DNA from: Egicoccus halophilus
Lineage (GTDB): Bacteria; Actinomycetota; Nitriliruptoria; Nitriliruptorales; Nitriliruptoraceae
DNA length: 64,000 nucleotides
Assembly (NCBI RefSeq): GCF_004300825.1
Contig: NZ_CP036250.1
Location: 1,612,001 to 1,676,000, forward strand
Reading direction: 5' to 3'
The position numbers and the translations under genes are program-made. Of the stretch, positions 29,734 to 37,865 are shown piece by piece. Position 1 is the first letter of the stretch. Every line of letters starts with the position of its first letter. The notes beneath the pieces are model-generated. The model saw only the letters and a list, made by a program, of their open reading frames with translations, made no database searches and was not told the origin of the DNA.

Positions 29734-31242
29734 GTGGACGAGCGAGCCGGTGAGCTGCGGGACCGCGACGGTCGGGACCGTTCCGGTCGGGACGCCGACG
29801 GCCGGGAGCACGGCGAGCGGCTGAGTGCCCTCGACGCGGTGTTCCTGTCGATGGAGGCGCCCGACCGGCACATGCACGGTGGCAGCCTGATGGTCTTCGA
29901 CCGTCCGACCGGTCCGGACGGCCCGGAGGACTTCGACCACACCCGGTTCCTGCGGCTGGTGCGTGCCCGACTGTCCCTGGTGCCCCGCTACCGGCAGAAG
30001 CTCGCCGCTCCGCCGCTGCCGGTGGGCAATCCGGTGTGGGTGGACGACGAGCACTTCGACCTCTCCTACCACGTGCGTCACGCCGCGCTGCCGCGGCCGG
30101 GCTCGATCCAGCAGTTGAGCGAGTACTGCGCCCGCATCCTGTCGCGTCCGCTGGACCGTGACCGCCCGCTGTGGGAGCTCTACGTCATCGAGGGGCTCGA
30201 GGACGGTCGGTTCGCCGTGCTCAACAAGACCCACCACGCGATGGTCGACGGGCGTTCGGGCATCGACCTGACCAGCGTGCTGCTGGACACCGAGCCCGAC
30301 GTGGCGCCGCAGTTGCCGTCGCCGTCGCCGTGGTCGCCGGCGCCCACCCCCGGCGCCGGGCAGTTGCTGCGCGACGCCGCCCGCGACGCGTTGCGCAACC
30401 CGGCCGCCCTGGTGACCGCGGGTGGCCGGCTGGTCGCCGCACCGACGACCACGCTGCGGCGGGCGATGTCGCTGGGTCGCGTGGCCGCCTCGATGACGCG
30501 TGCGACGCTCGTGCACGGCGCGCCGCGCAGCCTGCTCAACCAGCCGCCCGGTCCCCACCGGCGCTTCGCCATCCAGCGCATCGCGCTCGAGGAGGCCAAG
30601 CGGGTCAAGGACACGTTCGGCACGACCGTCAACGACGTGGTGCTGGCGGCCGTCGCCGACGCCACGGGCCGCTACCTGCGTGGCCACGGGGCGGTGACCG
30701 ACCGCCTGTGGTTGCGCGCCATGGTGCCGGTGAGCACCCGCGCCGGATCCGAGCAACACGCGTTGGGCAACCGGGTCGTGTCGGTGTTCGTCGACCTGCC
30801 GGTGTTCGAGCAGGACCCGATCGAGCGGTTGCGCATCTGCCACGAGGCGATGGCCGGCGTCCGCTCGACCCACCATGCCGTCGGCGCCGACTTCCTGATC
30901 GGGTTGGGGGAGTTCGCACCGCCGACGCTGCACGCGATGGCCGCCCGGGCGGCCGTGCACAGCCGGTTGTTCAACTTCCTGGTCACCAACGTCCCGGGTC
31001 CGCAGCAACCGGTGTACTGCCTCGGCGCCCGACTGATCGGGTCGTTCCCGTTCACGCCGTTGACCGCGACCCAGTCGTACGCGGTCGGACTGACCTCGAC
31101 CGACGGCTGGCTCAACTTCGGCTTCACGGCCGACTACGACACGCTGCCCGACATCGAGCGGGTCACCGGGTACCTGCGCGACGCCTTCGACGACCTCTGC
31201 CGGTGCGCGGACGCCGTGACCGCCACCGCCCGCGACCGCTGA
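29734..31242 (+). CDS. wax ester synthase / diacylglycerol acyltransferase (WS/DGAT)
   Basis: 502-residue O-acyltransferase that makes triacylglycerol or wax esters from acyl-CoA, often used by actinobacteria for storage lipid. After a charged, repetitive N-terminus (about 1-28), the catalytic HHxxxDG motif appears as THHAMVDG (about residues 168-175). The C-terminal WES_acyltransf domain begins near 300 ([46 protein letters not shown]). The start is GTG at 29734. It lies between the HSD10-like SDR and dut; the 26-base gap to dut suggests co-transcription with the latter. Confidence 0.95.
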   Translation: MDERAGELRDRDGRDRSGRDADGREHGERLSALDAVFLSMEAPDRHMHGGSLMVFDRPTGPDGPEDFDHTRFLRLVRARLSLVPRYRQKLAAPPLPVGNPVWVDDEHFDLSYHVRHAALPRPGSIQQLSEYCARILSRPLDRDRPLWELYVIEGLEDGRFAVLNKTHHAMVDGRSGIDLTSVLLDTEPDVAPQLPSPSPWSPAPTPGAGQLLRDAARDALRNPAALVTAGGRLVAAPTTTLRRAMSLGRVAASMTRATLVHGAPRSLLNQPPGPHRRFAIQRIALEEAKRVKDTFGTTVNDVVLAAVADATGRYLRGHGAVTDRLWLRAMVPVSTRAGSEQHALGNRVVSVFVDLPVFEQDPIERLRICHEAMAGVRSTHHAVGADFLIGLGEFAPPTLHAMAARAAVHSRLFNFLVTNVPGPQQPVYCLGARLIGSFPFTPLTATQSYAVGLTSTDGWLNFGFTADYDTLPDIERVTGYLRDAFDDLCRCADAVTATARDR

Positions 31243-31268
31243 CGTCCCGGCGAGGTCGAGGAGACGAC

Positions 31269-31748
31269 GTGAGCGACGACGTGCGTGACGACGTGTTCGA
31301 CGACGTGGTCCTGTCCGTGCGACGCCTGCACCCGGACGCGGTCGTGCCCACCTACGCCCATGCCGGTGACGCGGGGCTCGACCTCAGCAGCACCGAGGAG
31401 GTCGTCGTCGCCCCCGGCGCGCGGGCCGCGGTGCCGACGGGACTGGCGCTCGCGATCCCGCCGGGGTGGGTCGGTCTCGTCCATCCGCGCTCGGGACTCG
31501 CGCGTCGCCACGGGCTGACGGTGGCCAATGCGCCCGGGACGATCGACGCCGGCTACCGCGGCGAGGTACTGGTGCTGCTGGTCAACCTGGGCGCCGAGCC
31601 GGTCACCCTCGCCCGGGGCGAGCGGGTCGCGCAACTGTTGCTCCAGCGGGTCGGACGTGCGTTGGTACGGGAGGTCGATGCGTTGGACGACACGGCGCGT
31701 GGAGCGGGTGGTTTCGGGTCCTCGGGGCGGGGCGTCGGCGCCGGCTGA
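31269..31748 (+). CDS. dut: deoxyuridine 5'-triphosphate nucleotidohydrolase (dUTPase)
   Basis: 159-residue trimeric dUTPase that converts dUTP to dUMP, keeping uracil out of DNA and feeding dTMP synthesis. All five motifs are present: AGDAGLDL (motif 1), [10 protein letters not shown] (2), [13 protein letters not shown] (3, with the catalytic Asp), [11 protein letters not shown] (4) and GGFGSSGR (5, the flexible C-terminal arm). An acidic N-terminal extension ([11 protein letters not shown]) is unusual. The GTG at 31269 follows GAGGAGAC. It is followed by tRNA-Gly. Confidence 0.97.
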   Translation: MSDDVRDDVFDDVVLSVRRLHPDAVVPTYAHAGDAGLDLSSTEEVVVAPGARAAVPTGLALAIPPGWVGLVHPRSGLARRHGLTVANAPGTIDAGYRGEVLVLLVNLGAEPVTLARGERVAQLLLQRVGRALVREVDALDDTARGAGGFGSSGRGVGAG

Positions 31749-31767
31749 GCGCACCCGGCTGCGCCGT

Positions 31768-31797
31768 TTTGCTCCGCGCGGCCGGGCCGGTTACCTT
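31768..31797 (+). promoter_or_regulatory. promoter of tRNA-Gly
   Basis: TTTGCT at 31768-31773 and TACCTT at 31792-31797 with an 18-base spacer, the latter ending 12 bases before the mature tRNA 5' end. This is one of the few lower-GC patches in the region. Confidence 0.55.
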
Positions 31798-31809
31798 TCC
31801 CAACCGCAC

Positions 31810-31886
31810 GCGGATGTAGCTCAGTTGGCTAGAGCGCCACCTTGCCAAGGTGGAGGTCGCGAGTTCGAATCTCGTCATCCGCTCCA
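31810..31886 (+). tRNA. tRNA-Gly (anticodon GCC)
   Basis: 77-base tRNA including an encoded CCA end. The acceptor stem GCGGATG / CATCCGC, the D-loop with AGCTCAGTTGG, the anticodon stem CCACC / GGTGG around TTGCCAA (anticodon GCC at 31844-31846), and a T-arm with GTTCGAATC all fold cleanly. The discriminator base is T followed by CCA. It decodes GGC and GGT glycine codons. It is followed at once by a hairpin and then by a truncated gene. Confidence 0.97.
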
Positions 31887-31940
31887 CGACACGAGCGACG
31901 GCCGCCCTTCCGGGGGTGGCCGTCGCTCGTTCTCGTCGTG
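31887..31940 (+). terminator. hairpin after tRNA-Gly
   Basis: GAGCGACGGCC (31893-31903) pairs perfectly with GGCCGTCGCTC (31918-31928); the flanking CACGAC / GTCGTG extends the stem. A short T-containing tract follows. Probable terminator of the tRNA transcript. Confidence 0.75.
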
Positions 31941-31947
31941 TCGACCG

Positions 31948-33179
31948 GTGTGCGTCGGCCCGCAGCGGCTGCGTCCGACCGCGGTGCACCCTTTCGTCTT
32001 CGGCCCCCGGGAGGTCGGCGGAGGGCTCGTCGGTCGGCTGGCGACCCGTGACTACGAGTGGTACGTCAACGGTGTGCACCGGCCAGCGGACAAGCCGGAC
32101 AAGCGGCCGACCCGCCGAAGGGGGCGGCTCACCGTGCCGGCCGCGGTCGCCATCTCCGGGGCGGCCATCGCCCCGTCGATGGGGAAGATGACGCGTCCCT
32201 CGCTGCGGTTCCTGCTGGCCCTGGCCAACCTGCGTCTCGGCGTCTGGTTGCCCAACCCCTCGAACGTCGCGGCCGTGGTCGCGTCGGGCGTTCCGTCCGA
32301 GCCCGGGCGCGCAGACGGGGGTCCGTACCGGCCGAACCTGGTGCCACGCGGGGCGACGACGCGGCGCGGTCGTCTGAAGCGGCGGTGGCTGCACTGGCAC
32401 CGCCGCCATCCGCGGATCGTCGACTGGTGCAGCGCCCCGGGGGTGCCGAGGCCCTTCGCCCTGCTGCGGGAGGTTGCCGGGTCGCACGGCAAGGACCGTC
32501 GGTTCCTGTACGTGACCGACGGTGGCCACGACGACAACCTCGGCCTGGTGGAACTGCTGCGCCGCGGGTGCACCGAGATCTACTGCCTGGACGCGTCGGG
32601 GGACCACCCGGGGCGTTCGCCGCCGCGCTGGGGGAGTCGCTGGCCGCGGCACGCGTCGACCCCGGGGTGGACGTCGACCTCGACCCCGGCGAGATGCTCG
32701 AGCCGCGGTCGGATCCCGACGCGCCGGTCCGGTTCCGCCGCCCCTACCAGCTCGGGGAGTATCGGTTCCGCGACGCACCCGGGACGACGGGACGCCTGGT
32801 GTACCTGCGCCCGGCGTTGGTCGACGACCTCCCCTGGGACGTGCGGGCCTACGCCGCCAAGGACAAGGTGTTCCCGGCCAACCCGACGACGAGCCAGCTC
32901 TACACCGGTGAGCGCTTCGAGGCGTACCGGGTGCTCGGGCGGCACGCCGCCACGAAGGCGATCGAAGCGGCGATCGAAGCGGAGGAGGAGGACCGGAAGC
33001 GTCGGGGAGCCGTGGCGAGCCCGGCGGCCGACCAGGACGCGGGACGCGCCGTCGATCAGGACGCGGGTCGCGCCGTCGACTCGTCGCGCCCGGGTCGAAC
33101 GCGTCGCGTCCGGGTTCCGCGGCGCCGCGTCGGGCAGAACGTCGCAGCCTCCGGTGGTCGCTGGATCCGCCACGCGTAG
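31948..33179 (+). pseudogene. patatin-like phospholipase C-terminal fragment, frameshifted
   Basis: Remnant of a large actinobacterial patatin-like membrane protein. The preserved part begins with VGPQRLRPTAVHPFVFGP and GGLVGRLATRDYEWYVNG, followed by the conserved block AAVAISGAAIAPSMGKMTRPSL and then FLYVTDGGHDDNLGLVELLR (patatin Asp-Gly-Gly motif region). The N-terminal part, with the GxSxG nucleophile and membrane helices, is missing: sequence similarity fades at about 31950, just after the tRNA terminator. At 32610-32613 a run of four Gs (five expected) shifts the frame; family sequence resumes in the other frame with AFAAALGESLAAARVDPGVD and runs to 33179. The tail has a VDQDAGRA repeat. 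It is non-functional as written. Confidence 0.8.
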
Positions 33180-33298
33180 CGTTCTCGCCAGCGCCTATCA
33201 GCGCTCTTGCGGGTTGTCCAGTGGCTCGGTACGGTCGTCTGGTCGGGTGTCAAGCAACGGGACCTGGCGTCTACCGACTTCGACGACAGGCGCCCACC

Positions 33299-33616
33299 GT
33301 GCTGATCCCCTCTTCCTCCTCTCCACCGCCGACGGCGGCGGATCTCGACGCGCTCGAGCTGACCGGCTGCGTCGTCTGTGGTGACGACTCCGCGGTCGGG
33401 ACGGTGTGTTCCCGCAGCTGCGCGGCGGCGGCGCAGCACCAGATCGCCGCCAACGTGGCCGAGCTGCACCGCCTCCCGCGCAACTCGGCGTCGCGCTCCC
33501 GGCGGCAGTTCCTCACCGCCCGCAACGGACGGCTGACCGACGCGATGCTGGCCTGGCGCCCGGACGTCGCCCCCGGCAGTGAACAGGCCGCCTCGGCGCA
33601 GTTCGCCGAGAAGTGA
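33299..33616 (+). CDS. small protein with zinc-knuckle-like cysteines
   Basis: About 105 residues, not recognised. A Ser/Pro-rich N-terminus (about 4-12) leads to a cysteine cluster CVVC-x9-C-x3-C (about 23-40), resembling a treble-clef or zinc-ribbon site. A basic helical region follows (LHRLPRNSASRSRRQFLTARNGRLTDAMLAWRPD). It resembles short HNH-lineage or DUF-type zinc proteins of actinobacteria but lacks any catalytic motif I can name. The GTG at 33299 is the best placed start; GTG/ATG codons upstream would add unconserved residues. Sits between the patatin remnant and the peptide operon. Confidence 0.6.
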   Translation: MLIPSSSSPPPTAADLDALELTGCVVCGDDSAVGTVCSRSCAAAAQHQIAANVAELHRLPRNSASRSRRQFLTARNGRLTDAMLAWRPDVAPGSEQAASAQFAEK

Positions 33617-33761
33617 CGCTCGGCCCGTAGCGGGCATGGGCGCGAACGGGTCGCCGCGGTCCGGACTGGTTGCGGAACCGACGCTCGCGTGGGGCCGTCC
33701 TCGGGCGCGGATGGCTACCGGCCTGCCCGGACGGCCCCGCCCGGGCGCGGTGCGGCGGGCC

Positions 33762-33767
33762 TAGGCT
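33762..33767 (+). promoter_or_regulatory. -10 element (TAGGCT) of the Asp-rich peptide operon
   Basis: TAGGCT at 33762-33767, 34 bases before the peptide ATG at 33802. The leader contains a very strong GAGGAGG ribosome binding site at 33790-33796. Confidence 0.55.
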
Positions 33768-33801
33768 CGGTGCATCTCTCAGCGACTTCGAGGAGGCACC
33801 G

Positions 33802-34020
33802 ATGCGAGTGCAGGGTCTGACCGACGCCGACATCGAGACCGTGGGCGGGACGGCGACCAGCCCGACCGCCGACGTCCAGGACGGCGACGCCACCGACGTC
33901 CAGGACGGCGACACGGGCGACGCCGACGGTGCCGACGCCGACGGCAGCGACGGTGACGCGACCGACACGGCCGACGGTGACGCCACCGACGGTGCGGACG
34001 CCGACGGGACCGACGCCTGA
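33802..34020 (+). CDS. Asp-rich repeat peptide with Gly-Gly leader (putative RiPP precursor)
   Basis: 72-residue peptide. The first 16 residues, MRVQGLTDADIETVGG, look like a short leader of the kind ending LTDxDLExVxGG in double-glycine peptides. The remaining 56 residues use almost only Asp, Ala, Gly and Thr (with a few Ser, Val and Gln) in irregular repeats of the type DADG, DGDATD and VQDGD; there is no Cys, Lys, Arg or aromatic residue after the leader. A perfect ribosome binding site (GAGGAGG) and TAGGCT promoter precede it, and the JmjC oxygenase gene starts two bases after its stop. The most economical reading is a substrate peptide for the two downstream redox proteins. A role as an acidic metal-binding peptide is also possible. 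Confidence 0.7.
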   Translation: MRVQGLTDADIETVGGTATSPTADVQDGDATDVQDGDTGDADGADADGSDGDATDTADGDATDGADADGTDA

Positions 34021-34021
34021 C

Positions 34022-35188
34022 ATGACGACCAGCACCTCGTCCCTGGCGCGCCTGGTCGGGGATGCTCGGGCCTTCCTGGACGACGTGTTCGGGAAGGCCC
34101 CGTTGCACATTCCGGCCGGCGCCCCCGACGTCTTCGACGACCTGTTGGGGCTCGACCACGTCGACGACATCGTCGCCACCGCGGGGTTGCGCGCCCCCTC
34201 GTTCCGGCTGGTGAAGGACGGGGCCACGGTGCCGTCCTCCCGCGTCACCCGGCGCGTGCGGATCGGATCGCGCCCGGTCGACGACCTCGCCGACGTCGCC
34301 GCCGTGCACGCGGCCTTCGCCGACGGCGCCAGCGTGGTGCTGCAGGGCCTGCACCGCTCGTGGCGACCCGTCGCCGAGCTGTGCCGCGCCCTCGAGGCCG
34401 AGCTCACCCACCCGGTGCAGGCCAACGCCTACCTCACGCCACCGGTGGCACAGGGCCTGCACCTGCACGAGGACCCGCACGACGTGTTCGCGGTCCAGAC
34501 CCACGGTGTCAAGCGCTGGGTCGTGCACCCGCCCGGGCAGGACGAGCCGTGGGACCTCGAGCTCAAGCCCGGTGACGTGCTCTACCTGCCGGCGGGCACC
34601 CGACACGCCGCGCAGACCGTCGAGCTGCCGTCCCTGCACCTGACGATCGGTGTGCGGACGATGCGGTGGTCGACGCTGGCCCGCCGGGTGTTCGACCGGG
34701 CGTTGACCGAGGTGGATCTCGACGCCACGGTGCCGGCCGGGTGGGCGAACGAGCCCACGGCCCACCGCGAGCAGCTCGCCGCCGGTCTCGAGGCGCTGGC
34801 GGACGCCCTGCGTGCCGGGGACGCCGAGGCCGCCCTGACCGACGCGGCCGAGGACTTCTGGACCAACCGCGTCCCGGATCGGCGCGGTGGCCTCCGGGAC
34901 CTGCTCGCACTGGACGAACTCGACGACCTCACGCCGCTGCGCGTGCGTGCGGGCACCGGTGCCCGGGTGGTCGCGGCGGCCGACGCGGTCGAGTTGGTCC
35001 TGGCCGACCGCCGACTGCGGCTGCCGGCCGCTCTGTCCGACACGCTGGGCCGGATCGTCGCGCAGGACCGGCTCCGGCCGGTCGATCTCGACGACCAGCT
35101 CGACGAGGGCAGCCGCTTGGTGCTCTGTCGTCGGCTGGTACGGGAGGGGCTGCTCACGCTCGACCGGGGAGCCGAGGACCGGGCGTGA
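34022..35188 (+). CDS. JmjC/cupin 2-oxoglutarate-Fe(II) oxygenase (ROX-like)
   Basis: 388-residue non-haem iron oxygenase of the cupin_4 / ribosomal-oxygenase type. The iron triad is intact: His149 and Asp151 in LHEDPHDVF and His195 in GTRHAAQT; the spacing and PHDVFAVQTHGVKRW match the YcfD pattern. A dimerisation helical part follows, and the C-terminus (about 330-385; LGRIVAQD, RLVREGLLTL) is the winged-helix found in ROX enzymes. Known relatives hydroxylate Arg or His in ribosomal proteins. Here the gene is wedged between the Asp-rich peptide (one base away) and the sucrase-ferredoxin gene (four-base GTGA overlap), which points to the peptide as substrate. That assignment is inference. 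Confidence 0.88.
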   Translation: MTTSTSSLARLVGDARAFLDDVFGKAPLHIPAGAPDVFDDLLGLDHVDDIVATAGLRAPSFRLVKDGATVPSSRVTRRVRIGSRPVDDLADVAAVHAAFADGASVVLQGLHRSWRPVAELCRALEAELTHPVQANAYLTPPVAQGLHLHEDPHDVFAVQTHGVKRWVVHPPGQDEPWDLELKPGDVLYLPAGTRHAAQTVELPSLHLTIGVRTMRWSTLARRVFDRALTEVDLDATVPAGWANEPTAHREQLAAGLEALADALRAGDAEAALTDAAEDFWTNRVPDRRGGLRDLLALDELDDLTPLRVRAGTGARVVAAADAVELVLADRRLRLPAALSDTLGRIVAQDRLRPVDLDDQLDEGSRLVLCRRLVREGLLTLDRGAEDRA

Positions 35189-36078
35189 CCGGGCGTTGCG
35201 CCATGGGCTCGCGCGCCCGCGGGGAGCGGCCGTTGGGCACCGCCTCACGGGCACGACGGTGGCTGCTGCTCGAGCAACCCGGCCCGTGGGGCCGCGACGC
35301 GGTCGCGGAGTCCGACCTGCCGCCGTCGGTGGCCGCCCACCTGGAGGCGGTGGCGCGCGAGCTGCCGGCCCGGGTCCTGCTGCTGCGGCGTCCGGGCGGG
35401 GAGCGGCCGTTGGGCACGGAACGCCGGCTGTACGCGGGCGTCACGACAGCGCACGGCAGCTGGCTCGAGGCGCTCGAGCTCGACCACGTCGACGACGTGC
35501 TCGACCTCGACCTGCAGGGGCTGCGCGAGGGCACCACGGTCGGGGGCGTGCGGGTGATCGATCCGCTCTACCTCGTGTGCACCAACGGCAAGCACGACCC
35601 CTGCTGCGCCAAGTTCGGCCTGCCCGTCGCGCAGGAGCTCGCCGAGGTGGTGGGGCAGCGGGTCTGGGAGTGCTCGCACGTGGGCGGTGACCGGTTCGCC
35701 GGCAACCTCGTGTGCCTGCCCGACGGGCTGTTCTACGGGCAGCTCGACCCCGCCAGCGCCCGGACCGTCGTGGCGGCCCACGAGGGTGGACGCATCGAGC
35801 TGCGCCACTTCCGGGGTCGTTCCTGCCACGCCTTCCCGGTCCAGGCGGCCGAGGTGCTGGTACGGGAGCGGCTCGACGTGCAGGGCACGGACGCGATCGA
35901 GGTGGTGGACGTCGAGCGGCAGGGCGACCGGCACGTCGTGCGGTTCCTCGAACCGGGTGGCGGGCGGCTGCGCGCCGAGCTGGTGACCGCACACGACACC
36001 GAGCCGGTGCCGCTCACCTGCCACGGCGGGCCGGCCCGGGCGCCACGCTACGAGCTCGTCGACCTGCGGTCCGAGTGA
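35185..36078 (+). CDS. sucrase-ferredoxin-like (Apd1 family) [2Fe-2S] protein
   Basis: 297-residue thioredoxin-fold ferredoxin of the Suc_Fer-like family. Recognisable blocks: LVCTNGKHDPCCAKFGLPVAQ with Cys132, Cys140 and Cys141; VWECSHVGGDRFAGNLVCLPDG with Cys163 and His165; HFRGRSCHAFPVQAAEVLVRE. The yeast member Apd1 binds a [2Fe-2S] cluster with two Cys and two His. A redox-partner role for the upstream oxygenase is plausible. The GTG at 35185 overlaps the upstream stop (GTGA); ATG at 35203 is an alternative. A duplicated nine-base block encoding GERPLGT occurs at about residues 13 and 72. The downstream alkB gene has its own promoter. Confidence 0.9.
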   Translation: MTGRCAMGSRARGERPLGTASRARRWLLLEQPGPWGRDAVAESDLPPSVAAHLEAVARELPARVLLLRRPGGERPLGTERRLYAGVTTAHGSWLEALELDHVDDVLDLDLQGLREGTTVGGVRVIDPLYLVCTNGKHDPCCAKFGLPVAQELAEVVGQRVWECSHVGGDRFAGNLVCLPDGLFYGQLDPASARTVVAAHEGGRIELRHFRGRSCHAFPVQAAEVLVRERLDVQGTDAIEVVDVERQGDRHVVRFLEPGGGRLRAELVTAHDTEPVPLTCHGGPARAPRYELVDLRSE

Positions 36079-36092
36079 CGACGCACGGTGAG

Positions 36093-36114
36093 TCGAACGG
36101 ATGTTCGATAGGCT
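36093..36114 (+). promoter_or_regulatory. LexA (SOS) box fused to -10 element of alkB-like gene
   Basis: TCGAACGGATGTTCGA at 36093-36108 is a perfect 16-base match to the mycobacterial/actinobacterial SOS box TCGAAC-N4-GTTCGA. It abuts TAGGCT at 36109-36114, which is followed by a seven-base spacer and the ATG at 36122. LexA bound here would block RNA polymerase directly. Strong evidence that the gene is DNA-damage inducible. Confidence 0.85.
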
Positions 36115-36121
36115 GGGCCGC

Positions 36122-36733
36122 ATGAGCGACTTCGCCTGGCAGAGCTCACTGTTGGGGGCCTGTGCCCCGAGCGTGGACGAGGACTTCGACGCCCTCGTGC
36201 GCACCGAGCTGTCCGCCGGGGCCTGGGTCGACCACCTGCCGGGATGGTTGCAGGGGGCCGACGAGGTGTTCGCCACGGCACTGCAGGAGCTGCCGTGGGG
36301 GCAGCGCACCCAGCGGCTCCACGGGCAGGATCTGCTGCAACCGCGGCTGACGGCCAGCATCCCGGTCGCCGACCCGCCGGCGGGGCTCGAGATCCTGCCC
36401 CGGATCGGACGACTGCTCGACGCACGCTACGGCCGACACTTCGAGCGGGTGGGCGCGAACCTCTACCGCGACGGGCGCGACTCGGTGGCCTGGCACGGCG
36501 ACCGCATCGCCCGCGACCTGCCGCAGGCAGTGATCGCCATCGTCTCGCTCGGCGAGCCGCGGACCTTTCGGCTCCGGCCGCGCGACGGGGGCGCCAGCAT
36601 CGGGTTCTCGCTCGGTGCCGGGGACCTGCTGGTGATGGGCGGCAGCTGTCAGCGGACCTGGCAACACACGGTCCCCAAGGTCGCCAGCGCCGGGCCCCGG
36701 ATCAGTCTGACCTACCGTCACGCCTACCCGTGA
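36122..36733 (+). CDS. alkB: AlkB-like 2-oxoglutarate-dependent dioxygenase
   Basis: 203-residue Fe(II)/2-oxoglutarate enzyme of the AlkB family, expected to demethylate alkylated DNA or RNA bases. The nucleotide-recognition lid precedes NLYRDGRDSVAWHGDR, which contains the substrate-specificity segment and the iron-binding His-x-Asp; the second iron His is in TWQHTVPK and the 2-oxoglutarate Arg in RISLTYRHAY. The ATG at 36122 is leaderless behind a LexA box. This separates it functionally from the preceding peptide operon. Its 3' end overlaps the convergent OpgC-like gene by 32 bases. Confidence 0.93.
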   Translation: MSDFAWQSSLLGACAPSVDEDFDALVRTELSAGAWVDHLPGWLQGADEVFATALQELPWGQRTQRLHGQDLLQPRLTASIPVADPPAGLEILPRIGRLLDARYGRHFERVGANLYRDGRDSVAWHGDRIARDLPQAVIAIVSLGEPRTFRLRPRDGGASIGFSLGAGDLLVMGGSCQRTWQHTVPKVASAGPRISLTYRHAYP

Positions 36734-37865
36734 CCGCGGTGGTCGTCGGCGTCGTCGCCGCGGCACGCTCCCGGCGGGTACGCGCCTGGCCCTCGCGGAA
36801 TCCCGCCCAGGCCCAGCTCACCACGAGGGTGAGCAGGGCGTAGCCGGCGGCGATCCATCCGCTGCGTCCGGAGAAGGGCAGGAACGGAAGGGCGACGATG
36901 GCGAAGCGGGAGATCACGAACGCGTCCAGCGCCTTGCGTCCGATGCGGGCGACGGCGCGTCGGACGCCGGCGAACCAGCCGCGGTCGGTGACGAACTGCA
37001 CGACGGCGTACAGCAGGGCGACGCCGCCCAGCGACACCAGGATCCGCAGCGGCCCCATGGCGCCCTTGCCGTAGAGCGCGAAACGCAACTCCTCCTCGAC
37101 GACGCCGCCCGGCGTGACCGGCACGTCCATCACGAGCAGCCGCGCGAAGGCGATCAGCGCGCCGGTGACCAGCGCGACGACGGCGACGGTGCGCCGGTCG
37201 GTGAGCCAGCGGCGCAGCTCCCAGCGTTCCCAGCGCCAGCCGAGCAGCATCCCGACGAAGAACAGCGCCTGCCAGCCGCCCCACGACCAGAAGCCACGAA
37301 CCCCCGGCGCCTCCGGCAGCGTGAAGGGGACCGGTGCGAGCCACGCGGCGACGTACACGCCGGCGACGATCGCCGCGACCGTCCACAGGCGCTCGGCCCG
37401 GAACAGCGGCAGCAGGGCCGCGACGAGCAGCATCAGCACGATGTAGACACTCAGGATGCCGAAGTACTGCGGATTGAGCTGCAGGGTGGCGGCCGCCGTC
37501 AGCGCGCCGTCCCAGCCGCCGTAGCGCGCCACGTCCGTCCACGCCGCGGCGGTCGCCACCTGCTGCGCGACGAGCAGGGCGATGACGAGCGGTACGACGT
37601 GGGCGACGTAGAGCAGGCCGGCCCGCCGCAGGGAGGCCTCTTCCACGGTGCGCAGCGGCACGGTCGCAGCCCGGCGCTGATGCACGAGCCCGAGCACGAT
37701 GCCCGAGATCAGGAAGAACCCCGACGCCCCGTCGAACAGCGAGGTCGTGCCGGCCTTGACCACCCGGTCCGGCACGGAGCCGGGCGCGAGGTGGGCGAGC
37801 GTCATGGACACCAGGCACAGTCCACGGATCAGGTCGAGGGTCACGTCGCGGCCCGCGGCAACCAT
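36702..37865 (-). CDS. OpgC-like acyltransferase-family membrane protein
   Basis: 387-residue integral membrane protein with about ten helices, matching the OpgC domain of the acyltransferase 3 superfamily. The N-terminal signature DLIRGLCLVSMTLAHLAPGS places the Arg and His used by the family near residues 14-25, followed by GASGFFLISGIVLGLVH. OpgC proteins succinylate periplasmic glucans; in actinobacteria the acceptor is unknown. The C-terminus is a basic Thr-rich cytoplasmic tail. The ATG is at 37865. The gap from here to the next gene (37866-38207) holds no gene; it contains a short GACC tandem repeat at 38127-38143. Confidence 0.87.
   Translation of the reverse strand: MVAAGRDVTLDLIRGLCLVSMTLAHLAPGSVPDRVVKAGTTSLFDGASGFFLISGIVLGLVHQRRAATVPLRTVEEASLRRAGLLYVAHVVPLVIALLVAQQVATAAAWTDVARYGGWDGALTAAATLQLNPQYFGILSVYIVLMLLVAALLPLFRAERLWTVAAIVAGVYVAAWLAPVPFTLPEAPGVRGFWSWGGWQALFFVGMLLGWRWERWELRRWLTDRRTVAVVALVTGALIAFARLLVMDVPVTPGGVVEEELRFALYGKGAMGPLRILVSLGGVALLYAVVQFVTDRGWFAGVRRAVARIGRKALDAFVISRFAIVALPFLPFSGRSGWIAAGYALLTLVVSWAWAGFREGQARTRRERAAATTPTTTAVTGRRDGRSD

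Noticed and set aside
31810-31886. Intact genomic island inserted at tRNA-Gly
   Set aside because: No integrase gene and no second copy of the tRNA 3' end were seen within the window; only the truncated downstream gene hints at past integration.
33802-34020. RTX-type calcium-binding nonapeptide repeats
   Set aside because: The Asp-Gly-rich core lacks the GGxGxDxUx periodicity and the hydrophobic residue of RTX repeats, and there is no secretion system gene nearby.
35185-36733. alkB-like gene as fourth member of the peptide operon
   Set aside because: It has its own -10 element and LexA box with a leaderless start, so independent control is more likely despite the same orientation.
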